A stretch of DNA of 64,000 nucleotides from Candidatus Leptovillus gracilis. GTDB taxonomy: Bacteria; Chloroflexota; Anaerolineae; Promineifilales; Promineifilaceae. This document shows, piece after piece, positions 35,854 to 45,093 of this stretch (positions within the stretch are counted from its first letter, which is position 1; the number at the start of each line of letters is the position of its first letter). The DNA is taken from NCBI GenBank assembly GCA_016716065.1, contig JADJXA010000003.1:558001-622000 (forward strand), read 5' to 3'. The notes below the pieces were generated by a model. That model did no database searches and was not told the DNA's origin. It was given only the letters and a program-made list of their open reading frames with translations. The translations under genes and the position numbers were made by a program.

Positions 35854-36867
35854 TCACGATTGATAACGTCGGGCGATGTTGGGGATGAGGTATTCCGCGA
35901 AGGCGCGTTCTACATTATAAGCCGGTTCCCAGCCCCAATCGCGCCGCGCCGTCTTGTCGGACAACCCGGCCGGCCAACTGTCTACAATGCCCTGGCGCTG
36001 CACATCCGGCGCAAAGCTGATTTGGGCGTTGGGGAAGGCCCTGAGAACCTCGTCGCGGAACTGCACGGCCGTTAAACTAAAACTGGTCACGTTATACACC
36101 GCCCGCCGCAGCGCCGCCCGCTCCACCGCCGCCAATTGCAGCAGCGACGTAATCGCATCGGGCATCGCCATAAAAGGGATCACACTGTCCTCTCGCACAA
36201 AACAGGCATAGGGCTTGCCCTGGGCCGCCGCGTGCAGCATCTCCGGCCCATAATCGCTGGTTCCACCAGAGGGAACCGTATAGGCGCTGATCAACCCCGG
36301 AAAGCGCACCGCCCGGAAATCCAACATCACCGGCTTAGAACGCGCCAACTGTTGATAATGGCTGCTAAAATACATGCCCAGCATCTCGCAGTACAGTTTG
36401 TTGCAGCCATACATCGTCGTCGGGTAGTTCCAATCCCATTCACGCACATAAAAATCCCGCGCCTTTGTTTCCAGGTCGGGCAGGCCATAAACGGCGACGG
36501 AGCTGGGGAATATAAAACGCACCGGATCACCGCGCCGCTGCGACTGCTCGGCAGCCATTTGCAGCAGGGCCAACGTGCCGTTCACATTCACCTGATGCGC
36601 CAGCTCCGGCGCAAATTCTGACCGCGTAGACAACAGCGCCGCCAGGTGAAATATCACGTCAAAGTCATACTCAGTGACAAGCCGGGCAAACAGGTTATGG
36701 TCCAGAATGTCACCTTGCATGTGGGTGGAATAACCGGCCATGTCGGCCGGCAGTTCGTGCAAATCCAGGCTAAGGACGTGGTTGTTGCCAGAAGCCGCCA
36801 GACTTTTGATCAGCGCCTGGCCGATTTCGCCAGCCGCCCCGGTGATTAAAACAACTTTCTTGCGCAT
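35854..36867 (-). CDS. NAD-dependent epimerase/dehydratase, L-threonine 3-dehydrogenase-like (SDR)
   Basis: This 337-residue extended short-chain dehydrogenase has the NAD-binding GAAGEIG motif at residues 10-16, HLAALLS, FPSSVAVYG and the catalytic Tyr/Lys in TTMYGCNKLYCE. The C-terminal half, with RFPGLISA, GGTSDYGPEMLHAAAQG and PFMAMPDAI, closely follows SDR-type threonine dehydrogenases and distinguishes it from UDP-sugar epimerases. It would oxidise L-threonine to 2-amino-3-ketobutyrate, although sugar-nucleotide substrates cannot be excluded. It is preceded by AAGGAGAA. Flanking genes give no pathway hint. Confidence 0.82.
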   Translation of the reverse strand: MRKKVVLITGAAGEIGQALIKSLAASGNNHVLSLDLHELPADMAGYSTHMQGDILDHNLFARLVTEYDFDVIFHLAALLSTRSEFAPELAHQVNVNGTLALLQMAAEQSQRRGDPVRFIFPSSVAVYGLPDLETKARDFYVREWDWNYPTTMYGCNKLYCEMLGMYFSSHYQQLARSKPVMLDFRAVRFPGLISAYTVPSGGTSDYGPEMLHAAAQGKPYACFVREDSVIPFMAMPDAITSLLQLAAVERAALRRAVYNVTSFSLTAVQFRDEVLRAFPNAQISFAPDVQRQGIVDSWPAGLSDKTARRDWGWEPAYNVERAFAEYLIPNIARRYQS

Positions 36868-36906
36868 GGTTCTCCTTTTTAGCTGAACAGTGTGTGGGAA
36901 AGGTGA

Positions 36907-37857
36907 TTACAAGTTCCAGATGTCCTGGGTTAAAAAGCGTTGCAGATCGCCAATCTCGTTTCTGAGTCGCGGATTACTCACCATCTCGGGCCGAGGATCG
37001 ACATAATACACACCATTAAGGCGGTTGAGCGCCAACGTGTAGCCTAAAAAATGGTTTGTCTTGAAGGTGGAATTGACGCCAAAGATACTGGTCGCCATAT
37101 GTGCACGCTGCACATCGTGCAGAAAGATGGCTACCACTTTAATTTCTCTGCCCAACAATCTGCCCAAGAGAAACTTGTCTAGAAAGATTTTGTCAATCCG
37201 ATCTTTACTGGTGGTTTTGACCGACCCGATTGATTCGTCTGGGTGAAGCAAAGCGCTTTCAGAAGTGACAATGGCGCCCTTTTGGGAAATGACCAAGTCA
37301 AGCTCATAAGACATTTTGTAACCTGGTGAGTCTGGAATAGGCACAGAAATGGTTCGTGGTTGGCAGGGAAAGCCCATTTCTTGAATGAGCAGCTTAACCA
37401 GGTTTTCAAAAAGCTGGCCGATTCGCTTTCGGCTTTGATTGGGGTTTGTGAAAGAGTCGCCAATACTGCCAATAGACTGCTGCATTGTGTAGACAGCCTT
37501 GTTGATTTCATTGGTTTGCAAATAACTTTGCACCGAAGGAAGGTCGGCAGCGGTTTGTCCTTGCTGACGCATATCGGCAAGGAATAACATCAACCGTGTG
37601 AACGCTGTGTAGAATTCATCGGCCGTTTCAATGAATAAATCGAAGTTCAGTGGGCGCGTAATCTTGTAATTATGCTCTTTGCCGTATTGAAAGAAGACGT
37701 AACGGTGATCGTTAGGAGCCATGATGCGCGTTGGCTTTGTTTGCGCCAAGAGATCGAGAAACGCAGTGGTAAGCGCGTGGTAATCTGCCAATTGCTTAAA
37801 AGCGGATTTGTCTTGCACACTGGCTTGTAATTCTTCTAGTGATCGGGCTGTGGTCAT
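36907..37857 (-). CDS. Type II restriction endonuclease
   Basis: This 316-residue protein directly follows a DNA methyltransferase gene and overlaps its end (ATGA), the standard type II restriction-modification layout. A PD-(D/E)xK-like core may be YELDLVIS (Asp near residue 187) followed by the ESALLHPDESIGSVKTTSKDR segment with candidate Glu and Lys residues. The N-terminal 150 residues are helical with no known motif. GSIGDSFTNPNQSRKRIGQLFE is a conserved-looking region of this endonuclease family. The recognition site cannot be read from sequence. Function rests mainly on gene order and length. Confidence 0.75.
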   Translation of the reverse strand: MTTARSLEELQASVQDKSAFKQLADYHALTTAFLDLLAQTKPTRIMAPNDHRYVFFQYGKEHNYKITRPLNFDLFIETADEFYTAFTRLMLFLADMRQQGQTAADLPSVQSYLQTNEINKAVYTMQQSIGSIGDSFTNPNQSRKRIGQLFENLVKLLIQEMGFPCQPRTISVPIPDSPGYKMSYELDLVISQKGAIVTSESALLHPDESIGSVKTTSKDRIDKIFLDKFLLGRLLGREIKVVAIFLHDVQRAHMATSIFGVNSTFKTNHFLGYTLALNRLNGVYYVDPRPEMVSNPRLRNEIGDLQRFLTQDIWNL

Positions 37858-38906
37858 CGAATGGCCTTTCTCCGATTGGCATTGGTCAGGTCGTGTTCAA
37901 TCCACTTGTCTACCGGCCAATCTTTTACCAGTTCAATACGTGTTATGGCCCACTGACCATATTCGGTTGACAGATCGCAGCCCATCCATTTTCGCTTAAG
38001 TTGTTCGGCGGCAACGGCCGTTGTCCCCGACCCTAAAAACGGATCAATCACCAGATCGCCAACATTGGAAGAAGCCAAAATCAACTTACGAAACAACTCC
38101 TCTGGTTTTTGGGTGGGGTGGGGCGTGGTCTCATTCATACCATTGCAGGTGGTGGGTATTTCAATCACATCTCGCGGTTTAGCTCCCCTGGGATGCGGAC
38201 TCCAAACCTCTGTGCTGTGACCGTATTGGCTGCTCTCGGCCGCCACCCGATCTGGATATTTTGTCGTATGGTTGCCATAAGGGATGCGCACCTCATCTAC
38301 GTTGAACGTGAATTCTTTGCTTTTGCGAAAATGCAAAATACTCTCATGCGAGCGCCCCCAATCCGAACGAAGATTGGCTTTGTTTTTGTAGTGCCATACC
38401 AACCATCGGCAACCCGCAAAGAACTTCAACGCCGGCAACTTGATATCGGCTAAAATCTCAGAAAACCCACAGACGTAAAGCGTCCCGTCAGGTTTTAACA
38501 CACGGGCAGCCTGTTCTATCCAACTTAAAGACCACTGCACATAAACCTGATGAGATTCAAACGTATCCCATTCTGCTTTGTTGATATTGTAGGGGGGGTC
38601 CGCCACGATGAGATCAACCGATTCAGTTGGTAATGAAGACAACCATTGCACAGAATCACCCACATAAATTGAGCCGTGCGGGTGTTGGTACAATAATTGT
38701 GGTTTAGGTGCGTCATTCTTCTCCGCCGCAAGCGCCTGGATTTCACCCCGCGACAGCTGTTTTTCCGAAAACAAGGCGAGTTGTTCTTCCGGAGCGTACT
38801 TGAGCATGGGTTCTTTGAATACTTTTTGCAGCAAATCGGGATTTTTGTTAGTTTCCATAAGTTGAGAGCTATCTTTTGTCAACCGTGTCTCAGCCTTCGA
38901 TGTCAT
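37854..38906 (-). CDS. Site-specific DNA methyltransferase, beta class (type II R-M)
   Basis: This 350-residue adenine-N6 or cytosine-N4 methyltransferase has catalytic motif IV ADPPYNINKAEWDTF near residue 98 and the AdoMet-binding motif I DPFLGSGTTAVAAEQLKRKW near residue 290. Motif IV before motif I defines the beta class. It protects host DNA from the endonuclease encoded next. The first 60 residues are a variable charged leader; a second ATG at 38858 is possible since neither start has a clear ribosome binding site. AT content here is higher than in the sugar loci, which may suggest transfer. Confidence 0.9.
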   Translation of the reverse strand: MTSKAETRLTKDSSQLMETNKNPDLLQKVFKEPMLKYAPEEQLALFSEKQLSRGEIQALAAEKNDAPKPQLLYQHPHGSIYVGDSVQWLSSLPTESVDLIVADPPYNINKAEWDTFESHQVYVQWSLSWIEQAARVLKPDGTLYVCGFSEILADIKLPALKFFAGCRWLVWHYKNKANLRSDWGRSHESILHFRKSKEFTFNVDEVRIPYGNHTTKYPDRVAAESSQYGHSTEVWSPHPRGAKPRDVIEIPTTCNGMNETTPHPTQKPEELFRKLILASSNVGDLVIDPFLGSGTTAVAAEQLKRKWMGCDLSTEYGQWAITRIELVKDWPVDKWIEHDLTNANRRKAIR

Positions 38907-38946
38907 TTTAACAGAAATCAGGCCACCGTGTTATACTCCCCCGCCT

Positions 38947-40266
38947 ATGCGACAACGAGACATTTTTTGGTTCTGGATGCCCCTGTTTGCCAGTTGGCTG
39001 CTTATGACGGCCGAAGGTCCCATCATCAGCGCGGCCATTAACCGCCTGCCCCAAGAAGTGATCATGTTGGCCGCCTTTGGCATTGTCAACAGCCTGTCTG
39101 TGACCATCGAAAGCCCGATCATCAACCTGCTGGCGACCTCGACGGCGCTGGTGAAAGACCGCCATTCTTTTTTGCTGCTGCGCCGTTTTACCATTCAGTG
39201 GGCTATTGCCCTGACCGTTTTGGCGGCGCTGGTCGCTTTTACGCCGTTGTTCGACGTGATTGTGCGTCGCTGGTTGGGCACGCCGCCGGCAGTGGCGCAG
39301 TGGGTGCGGCCGGGGATGCAGATCATGGTGTTTTGGACGGCGGCTATTGCCTGGCGGCGCTTTTTACAAGGGGTGATGATTCATTATGGCGCGACGCGCA
39401 AGGTGGCCTGGGGCACGGCCGTTCGTCTGCTGGCTTCGGGTGGCACGGCCGTTTGTCTGGCTCTGTTCAGCAGTTGGGCGGGCATCATCATTGGGGCGAC
39501 GGCGCTGATGGCCGGGGTGGTGGCCGAGGCGCTGTATGCCACGGTGGCGGTACGGCCGCTGCTGCGCCGGCACCTGGCCCCCGATTCGCCCGCCGCCGCC
39601 GGGCCAGCCCTGACCATGCGCGAACTTTTCTGGTTCCACCTACCCCTGGCCTCTACCTCGCTGCTCATTTTGCTGGCCCAGCCGATGGTTACGTTTAGTC
39701 TGGCGCGGCTGGACCAGCCGGTGGAATCGTTGGCCGCCTGGCCGGTGGTGTTCCAGATCATGCTGATGGCCCGCGCGGCGGCGCTGGCGCTGCCAGAAGT
39801 GGTCATCGCCCTCAGCGAGCGTAAAGGCACTTTTCACACGCTGCGCCGTTTCAGCCTGAACCTGGCCGTGACCATGACCGGTCTGATGGCCCTGTTTATC
39901 TTCACTCCGCTGGCGGTTTACTACATCTATGTGGTGCAAGACATGACGGCCGTTGTCGGCGCGCTGACCCAATCCAGTCTGGTCTATTTCTTGCTGTTCC
40001 CGGCGTTGGCGACGTTTATCTCCTGGCTGCGCGGCCTGCTCATCAATCGGCGGGCGACCAAAGCGGTGAATGTGGGCATGGCGATTAATTTGGGGGTTAC
40101 GGCCGTTGTCCTGGCCGTTGGTTTGTTCAACCAATGGCCCGGTCTGCCCACTGCCGCTGTCGCCCTGAATATGGCCGCGCTGGCCGAGATTGTGTATCTG
40201 GGTTGGTACACACAGCGCGTTTTGCCGGCCGATACGCCGCTGCTGCGCCCCGCCAAAGCGCGATAA
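38947..40266 (+). CDS. MATE-like multi-helix membrane protein
   Basis: This 439-residue protein has about twelve hydrophobic segments in two similar halves. The start FWFWMPLFASWLLMTAEGPIISAAINRLP, the IESPIINLLATSTALVKDR region and its partner QPMVTFSLARLDQPVESLAAW place it near the MATE/flippase superfamily. The pattern also resembles the ANKH-like branch. The substrate is unknown; lipid-linked sugars, pyrophosphate-like compounds or drugs are all transported by relatives. It is divergent from the restriction-modification genes with only 40 bp between. It starts close to its promoter region and lacks an obvious ribosome binding site. Confidence 0.7.
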   Translation: MRQRDIFWFWMPLFASWLLMTAEGPIISAAINRLPQEVIMLAAFGIVNSLSVTIESPIINLLATSTALVKDRHSFLLLRRFTIQWAIALTVLAALVAFTPLFDVIVRRWLGTPPAVAQWVRPGMQIMVFWTAAIAWRRFLQGVMIHYGATRKVAWGTAVRLLASGGTAVCLALFSSWAGIIIGATALMAGVVAEALYATVAVRPLLRRHLAPDSPAAAGPALTMRELFWFHLPLASTSLLILLAQPMVTFSLARLDQPVESLAAWPVVFQIMLMARAAALALPEVVIALSERKGTFHTLRRFSLNLAVTMTGLMALFIFTPLAVYYIYVVQDMTAVVGALTQSSLVYFLLFPALATFISWLRGLLINRRATKAVNVGMAINLGVTAVVLAVGLFNQWPGLPTAAVALNMAALAEIVYLGWYTQRVLPADTPLLRPAKAR

Positions 40267-40296
40267 AGAAAGTTGGTATTCAGTTAATGATTTTGT

Positions 40297-40386
40297 GTAG
40301 GGGAGGGCCTTGTGCCCGCCCGTCTGCCAGAGGGCGACCACAAGGGTCGTCCCTACCAGCCAGAATGTTTCTCTGAAAATCTATAG
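40297..40386. repeat. Interspersed palindrome (GTAGGGGCGACCC...GGGTCGCCCCTAC family), copy 1
   Basis: Inverted arms GTAGGGGAGGGCCTTGTG and CACAAGGGTCGTCCCTAC are followed by CCAGCCAGAATGTTT and a short tail ending in ATCTATAG. The copy at 50593-50682 shares both the palindrome and the tail, and a third, shorter copy is at 42614-42671. Confidence 0.75.
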
Positions 40387-40400
40387 CGTATGGCAGTGGC

Positions 40401-40709
40401 TCACCTCCGAATCAGGGGCAGATAGATTTGTTGGCTCTCGCCGCCGCTGATATTACCGGTTGTGCGATTCCAAAAACCACCGGTCAGGGTGAAGGAGCCG
40501 CCCGTCATCTGCTGGCCCGCATCAAACTGACCGGCGGCGCCGCTCACTGTAAAAACGCTGCTGCTGCTTGTGCCGCCGCCGCCATCCACCGTCCACCAGG
40601 GAATCGAGAGGGCGTTTGGGGCTTGTTCCGGCAGCGCCAGGAGAGTGGCAACGGCCGTCAGGCACAACACCACCGCCAGTAGAAGTAAAACCGTGCGTTG
40701 TCGTTTCAT
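40401..40709 (-). CDS. Small secreted protein with GGFW and YLPLI tail
   Basis: This 102-residue protein has a signal peptide or anchor (VLLLLAVVLCLTAVATLLAL). The mature part, WWTVDGGGGTSSSSVFTVSGAAGQFDAG and GGSFTLTGGFWN, is a compact repeat-like motif found in small secreted Chloroflexota proteins. The last residues, IYLPLIRR, resemble a C-terminal tail shared by many exported proteins of this group and might be a sorting signal. No function is known. It lies 11 bases after the larger secreted protein and is probably co-expressed with it. Confidence 0.65.
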   Translation of the reverse strand: MKRQRTVLLLLAVVLCLTAVATLLALPEQAPNALSIPWWTVDGGGGTSSSSVFTVSGAAGQFDAGQQMTGGSFTLTGGFWNRTTGNISGGESQQIYLPLIRR

Positions 40710-40720
40710 GGACCGTCTCC

Positions 40721-42208
40721 CTAACGCAGTGTCACAAACACGGCGATTGTGTCTTGTCCGGCCGTGGGCGTTTCCAGGACGGTACCAATGATTGGCGCGC
40801 CTTCAGTGACAACCATGCCTTCCAGAGTGCGCGTTTGCAACGGCCGTGCCCGTCCATCCGCTGCCATTGTCAGACGATCACCGGCTTGAACGGCCGTGCC
40901 CGGCTGCAATTTCACTTCCGCCACGCCATATATCGTCAGCGCCACGTAGTCGCCCGGATTGGCCGGCCCATCGCCGCTGCGCAAAGACATCTCCCCTTCT
41001 TCTTCTTTGCCCGGCGCAACCGCATACTCCAATCGCCCCGTCACCACACCAATGACACCGGTGAACTGCTTATCGTCGGCCAGCCGCACCAGCGGCAGCG
41101 CGCTTTGCGCCCCTGGCAGTGGGTCGGCCAAACCATCTACGGCCACCACGTCTCCGGCTGTCAGCGCCGTCGCCCCCGTTACTTTGGCGACCAGCGAATA
41201 GGCGTGGGCAAAGACGTTGCCCGCCTGAATATTGTCCACACTGTAAAACGCCCACTCCCCGCTGGCGTTGGCCGTGTTCGACCAGATGCCATAAGTGGAT
41301 ACACCTGGACTGGGGATATAAACGCCGTAGTTGGAAACGTCCGGCGCACTGCCTATCTGGATAGCGTCGTCGCCTGTTTTGAGGATGCGAATGCCATCGC
41401 TGCCGGTGGTATTGCTGATGACCAGGCTGTAATCGGCGCTGGGACCAATCCGCAGCCCGCCTTCGTTGGGCACGCTCAGACGAATGCCGGCATTGTACAA
41501 GTGCCAATCGCCCGTTGCGCCATCATAATAAGTCCAGGCCCGGAAAGAGCCATTGGTGGCATAGCCATAAAACGGCCAGGCGCCAGCGTTAGTCGTTTCC
41601 ACATACATACCACCGTATTGGTTGGCGGCGGCAACGGCGCGCACGCCGAATACTTCGTTGCCGGAGATGCGGAAATTGCGTCCAACGCCAACGAAGTTTT
41701 GCGATTCGTTGGTATATACATTGGGCAGCCCCAGGGCATAGGGCGCGGGCGTTAGTTCCTGACGCGGACTCAAGGTTGTGAACGCGCCGCCGCCAGACGG
41801 CCGTACCGCAATTTGCAGCCAGCGCGCATTTTGCCCAAAAGCCGATGCGCCAAAATTGAGATCAACCGTAAACAACCCGTTCTGCACCTGGATATTGTTC
41901 CGAACGGCCGTAACGTCAATCTGATTCCCGCCGGCGGCGGCGTCGTAGAGCATAAATTCAAAATCAAAAAGCGCATTGGCCGCGCTGCCATTGTTATCCA
42001 GATAACCCTGGTAGGTAAAATCTGTCCCCACCGGCTCAACAGCCGGGGCCAACGGCTCAACAGCCGGGGCCAACGGCTCAACAGCCGGGGCCACTGGCTC
42101 AACAGCCGGGGCCATGGGCGACGGCTGAGCCAACACCCAGCCAACGCCCAATGCCAACGCCGCCAATACCATACCCATTACCAGATATGCCGATAGTTTT
42201 CTTTTCAT
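40721..42208 (-). CDS. Secreted protein with APAVEPL repeat and tail-fibre-like regions
   Basis: This protein of about 495 residues has a signal peptide (LVMGMVLAALALGVGWVLAQ), then four APAVEPL heptads, then TDFTYQGYLDNNGSAANALFDFEFMLYDA. The TYQGYL...FDFxFxLYDA region is a known module of large secreted bacterial proteins. The middle is beta-rich, with glycine and asparagine repeats (SADYSLVISNTTGSDGIRI, DVSNYGVYIPSPG). The C-terminal 150 residues resemble a surface or tail-fibre end domain (AGDVVAVDG, FTGVIGVVTG, GDYVALTIYGVAEVKL). GGAG before ATG 42208 sets the start. The role is unknown; an extracellular structural or adhesive protein is likely. Confidence 0.7.
   Translation of the reverse strand: MKRKLSAYLVMGMVLAALALGVGWVLAQPSPMAPAVEPVAPAVEPLAPAVEPLAPAVEPVGTDFTYQGYLDNNGSAANALFDFEFMLYDAAAGGNQIDVTAVRNNIQVQNGLFTVDLNFGASAFGQNARWLQIAVRPSGGGAFTTLSPRQELTPAPYALGLPNVYTNESQNFVGVGRNFRISGNEVFGVRAVAAANQYGGMYVETTNAGAWPFYGYATNGSFRAWTYYDGATGDWHLYNAGIRLSVPNEGGLRIGPSADYSLVISNTTGSDGIRILKTGDDAIQIGSAPDVSNYGVYIPSPGVSTYGIWSNTANASGEWAFYSVDNIQAGNVFAHAYSLVAKVTGATALTAGDVVAVDGLADPLPGAQSALPLVRLADDKQFTGVIGVVTGRLEYAVAPGKEEEGEMSLRSGDGPANPGDYVALTIYGVAEVKLQPGTAVQAGDRLTMAADGRARPLQTRTLEGMVVTEGAPIIGTVLETPTAGQDTIAVFVTLR
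42033..42114 (-). repeat. 21-bp minisatellite encoding APAVEPL heptads
   Basis: Four nearly identical 21-bp units of GGCTCAACAGCCGGGGCCAAC encode the spacer after the signal peptide. The same type of heptad appears in the importer binding protein at 20817-20927. Confidence 0.8.
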
Positions 42209-42498
42209 TTTTTTCTCCAGAAGATCTATTTGTCTACGTGTTACCGGGAAAGGATGAACAGTGGGTGGAAACGGGGTTACAAGAAGATGCGGCGAGTGTG
42301 AATCAATTGGCTGAGCGCAATTCTTTCCAGGCGACCTATGTCGCGGCTGAGGGGACATCCATCCTGGTACATCATACTGGATATTGCCGACAATTGAAAG
42401 GGGTAGGACGATCTGGCAGTCGTCATCAGTGTTCAGTGACCAGTTTTCAGTTGGCGTTAGCGACGAACACTATCTTTGTCGTTTCAGTAGATCAAAAC

Positions 42499-42546
42499 GG
42501 AGCGCGGGCATCTTGCCCGCACTGACAGGCGAGACGCCTGCGCTCC
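42499..42546. repeat. Interspersed palindrome (GGCGAGACGCCTGCGCTCC family), copy 2
   Basis: GGAGCGCGGGCATCTTGCCCGC then CAGGCGAGACGCCTGCGCTCC; the 3' half matches copy 1 at 12727-12773. Confidence 0.65.
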
Positions 42547-42613
42547 AAAACCATTTCGATCTGCTGAGTTTAGGGATTCTGGTTCTTCAGGATTTCATGG
42601 GGCAGCGCCCGAT

Positions 42614-42671
42614 GTAGGGGCGACCCTTGTGGTCGCCCTCGACTGGGCGGGTACAAGACCCGCCCCTACAT
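42614..42671. repeat. GTAGGGGCGACC palindrome, copy 2
   Basis: GTAGGGGCGACCCTTGTGG at one end and GGGTACAAGACCCGCCCCTAC at the other form a long imperfect hairpin; same family as 40297 and 50593. Confidence 0.7.
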
Positions 42672-42699
42672 TTAGCGCTACCCCACGAGATCCGAAAGA

Positions 42700-43025
42700 C
42701 CCAACATCTTCTTTACAAATTTACGCTGCATTGTCATGCTGAACGGAGTCTTCGGAGTGAAGCATCCCATTCCCACCAGAGTAGCGGGATGCTTCGGGGG
42801 ATGCTTCGGCTTCGCTCAGCACAGGCTCTCAGCATGACGTGCTTTCTTGTCATGCTGAACGGAGTCTTCGGCCCTGAGCAACGTCGAACGGGGAAGCATC
42901 CCCTTCCCACCAGAGGAGCGGGATGCTTCGGGGGATGCTTCGGCTTCGCTCAGCACAGGCTCTCAGCATGACACCTCTTTGGGCTAGATTTGTAAAGCAC
43001 AAACTGCGGGAGAACCATGAACCAT
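42700..43025. repeat. Composite GTCATGCTGA...GCATGAC element, copy A
   Basis: It starts AACATCTTCTTTACAAATTT, contains two tandem GTCATGCTGA...CAGCATGAC modules (42732-42838 and 42848-42972), then GATTTGTAAAGCACAAA and ends near GAACCATG. An inverted copy with the same terminal words lies at 50690-50950. Confidence 0.75.
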
Positions 43026-43148
43026 GCCCAAAATCCGTGTAAATCCGTGTCATCCGTGTATCAATTTTTACCTTTCCCATAGGCTGCTGGCAGCCGTAAG
43101 CCGAAGTCCGTATCCCGTTTCCCGTGGGCATTTGCCAGAGACAGCGCC

Positions 43149-45093
43149 CTACGGAATACCGACTACGGCTGCCAGGGAGTAGCTGAGGTAGTTGGTAAAA
43201 CGGCCGTTTTCATCCACCGTATACAAGCCCACCACCACCGTGCGCGGGAGGCGATTGGCTGGCAGCGGGATGAGGTAATTGTCCTGAACCAGTTCGCCAG
43301 GCTGCCAGCCTGAGGTCGGGTAAAAACCGGCAGCCGGATGGCGGCGGTCTCCCTGGGCGATCAGATCATCTGGGCCAAGAATCTGCGCCTGGTCGCTGAC
43401 GTGGACAAAAACGCTGTAATCATGCTCCGGCTGCCCGGTCGCCTGCCACAACAGCGTGACAGCCAGATTGGTCTCATCGGCCAGTTCCGCCTGGGCGGCC
43501 AGCAGCTGCACTGTGTCTGTGGCGGCCAACGGCCGGTCGGCGATGGCCGCCAGCAGGGGCGTTGGCCGAACCGCTATCATCCGTTGGCCCTGGCTGCTGA
43601 GGGCTGCGGCTGTGCCATATTTCTCGCGCCACTGCGCCAGTGGGGTGGCATACAGCACACTGGGATTGACAAACAGAAGCGCCGGCGGCTCCGGCGGCAA
43701 GCCGCTGAGGTCTGCCCGCAAATCCAGCAGGCGCATTCGGGCCAATTCGCCCGTCACCAACCGGCCATAAGCCAGCGGGAAGAAGCGCGGCCCCCAAATC
43801 TCCCCGACCAACGGACTCTCGCCCGGCAGCGCGGCCGCGTCGGCAATAATTTGCCGCCCGGTGTCGTCTTTGGTGTGGAAGAGGATGTAGGGCTGGTGGG
43901 CGCGCAGGGTGTTCAGGGCGATGGCCGCCGTGAGCAGCAGACCGATGGCCGGCAGCCAACGCCGCCAACGGCCTAAAGCGATCAGCCCCACCCCCCAGGC
44001 GGCGGCCAACGTCAGGCTGGCGACCAGGATCATCATGTAAGAGCGAATCAACAAACCCTGGCTGACGGGGGCCAGCCAGTAGCCGCCAAAGGCCAGCAGC
44101 AGCACGCCGGCCAGACGGCGCGTTTCGGCGTGCAGCAGACCGGGGACAAAACCGAACAGCCCGACAGCCAGCCCGAACCCACTCATCTCCTGGGCCAGAA
44201 AACGCAAACGGCCGTTTAGCGCAGCGGCAATCTCTGGCAAAGCCGTCGGCGGGGCCAGCCGGGCGCTGTATTCGCGGGCGAAAAAAGCGTCGCTGAACCC
44301 GGCCCAGGTGGTGGGCGAACGGCCGTAAACCCAGGGCGATCCGGCCCAGGCGACCAGGGGTAGATAGAGGTAGACCAGGCAAAGAGGCCGCCGCCAGCAG
44401 CGCCGCCCCTAACCAAATGCGCCAGCCCAACGCTCTGGCCGGCCAGACAGCCAGCAGCAAGGCGGGCGCGAGAAAGACCAGGGTGCGGTGATGGCCCACC
44501 GCCAAACCAAAGAGCAGACCCAACAGCAGAAATTTGCGCCGGGTGGGCTGCTGCCCCACCGCCAGCGCCAGGCTGAGCGAGCCAAACGCCAGCAGCAGGC
44601 CAAAGGCATACGCCTCAGCCACCACCGCGTAAAGCCAGACGAGGATGCCGAAGGCGGGCAGCAGATAGGCGGCGGCCACGGCCGTTCCCGACGCTTCAAA
44701 TCGGGCCAGCGGCCGGGCCAGCAACACGAAGGCTCCCAGGGCAAAGAAAAAGGAGAGCAGGTTGGCGGCGGCCGCCGGATAAAGCCGCAGCGGGTCCAGC
44801 AGGCGCACACCCAGGTTGCCCACCAGACCCAGCAGCGGGTAGCCGGGCGCGTGGGTGACGCCCCAGGTGTGCCAGGCAATCACAAATTCGCCCGAATCAT
44901 CCAAAAGCTGCAACAAGCCGTTAAACTCGCCCGTCGGATCCGGCAGTGGGTCGTTGGCGATGGCGATGTGCGGCGGCAAACTGCTCAGCCAGACGGCGGC
45001 GATGAACAGCAGGGCGATGGCGGGCCAGAGGAAGCGGCGCGGCGCGGCAAAATAGGGCGCTGTCCGGCTTGGGCGGCGTTGGATCTGATTCAT
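43149..45093 (-). pseudogene. DUF2723 membrane glycosyltransferase-like protein, frameshifted
   Basis: Two overlapping frames make one gene of about 645 residues. The N-terminal part from 45093 has LDDSGEFVIAWHTWGVTHAPGYPLLGLVG, the DUF2723 hallmark, and about six membrane helices ending at WLGAALLAAAS. Near 44375-44390 the frame shifts, and the continuing sequence CLVYLYLPLVAW, FSDAFFAREYSARLAPPTALPEIAAALNG and further helices lies in the frame ending at 43149. A one-base indel explains it: a real mutation or a sequencing error in the GGCGGCGGCC/TTT stretch. DUF2723 proteins are thought to move lipid-linked sugars onto exported targets. Confidence 0.75.

Larger units (their letters stand above)
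42209..43148. other. Repeat-rich intergenic region with a possible gene relic
   Basis: About 940 bp without a credible gene. At about 42227-42405 the plus strand stays open and reads LFVYVLPGKDEQWVETGLQEDAASVNQLAERNSF.. in coding-like style, possibly a relic of an unknown gene. It is followed by the TTCAGTG word (42424-42450), the GAGACGCCTGCGCTCC palindrome (42499-42546), a GTAGGGGCGACC palindrome (42614-42671), the composite GTCATGCTGA element (42700-43025) and a degenerate GCCGTAAGCCG word. Open frames inside these repeats are spurious. Confidence 0.6.

Noticed and set aside
40568..41755. 395-residue open frame antisense to the secreted protein
   Set aside because: Arg/His/Gln-rich composition without domains; the minus-strand gene has a signal peptide and ribosome binding site.
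40721..42208. Prophage tail-fibre gene
   Set aside because: Signal peptide, proline repeat and absence of any other phage gene favour a secreted host protein.
42627..42971. 114-residue open frame in the composite repeat
   Set aside because: It lies wholly within tandem GTCATGCTGA modules and has a translation with no protein-like features.
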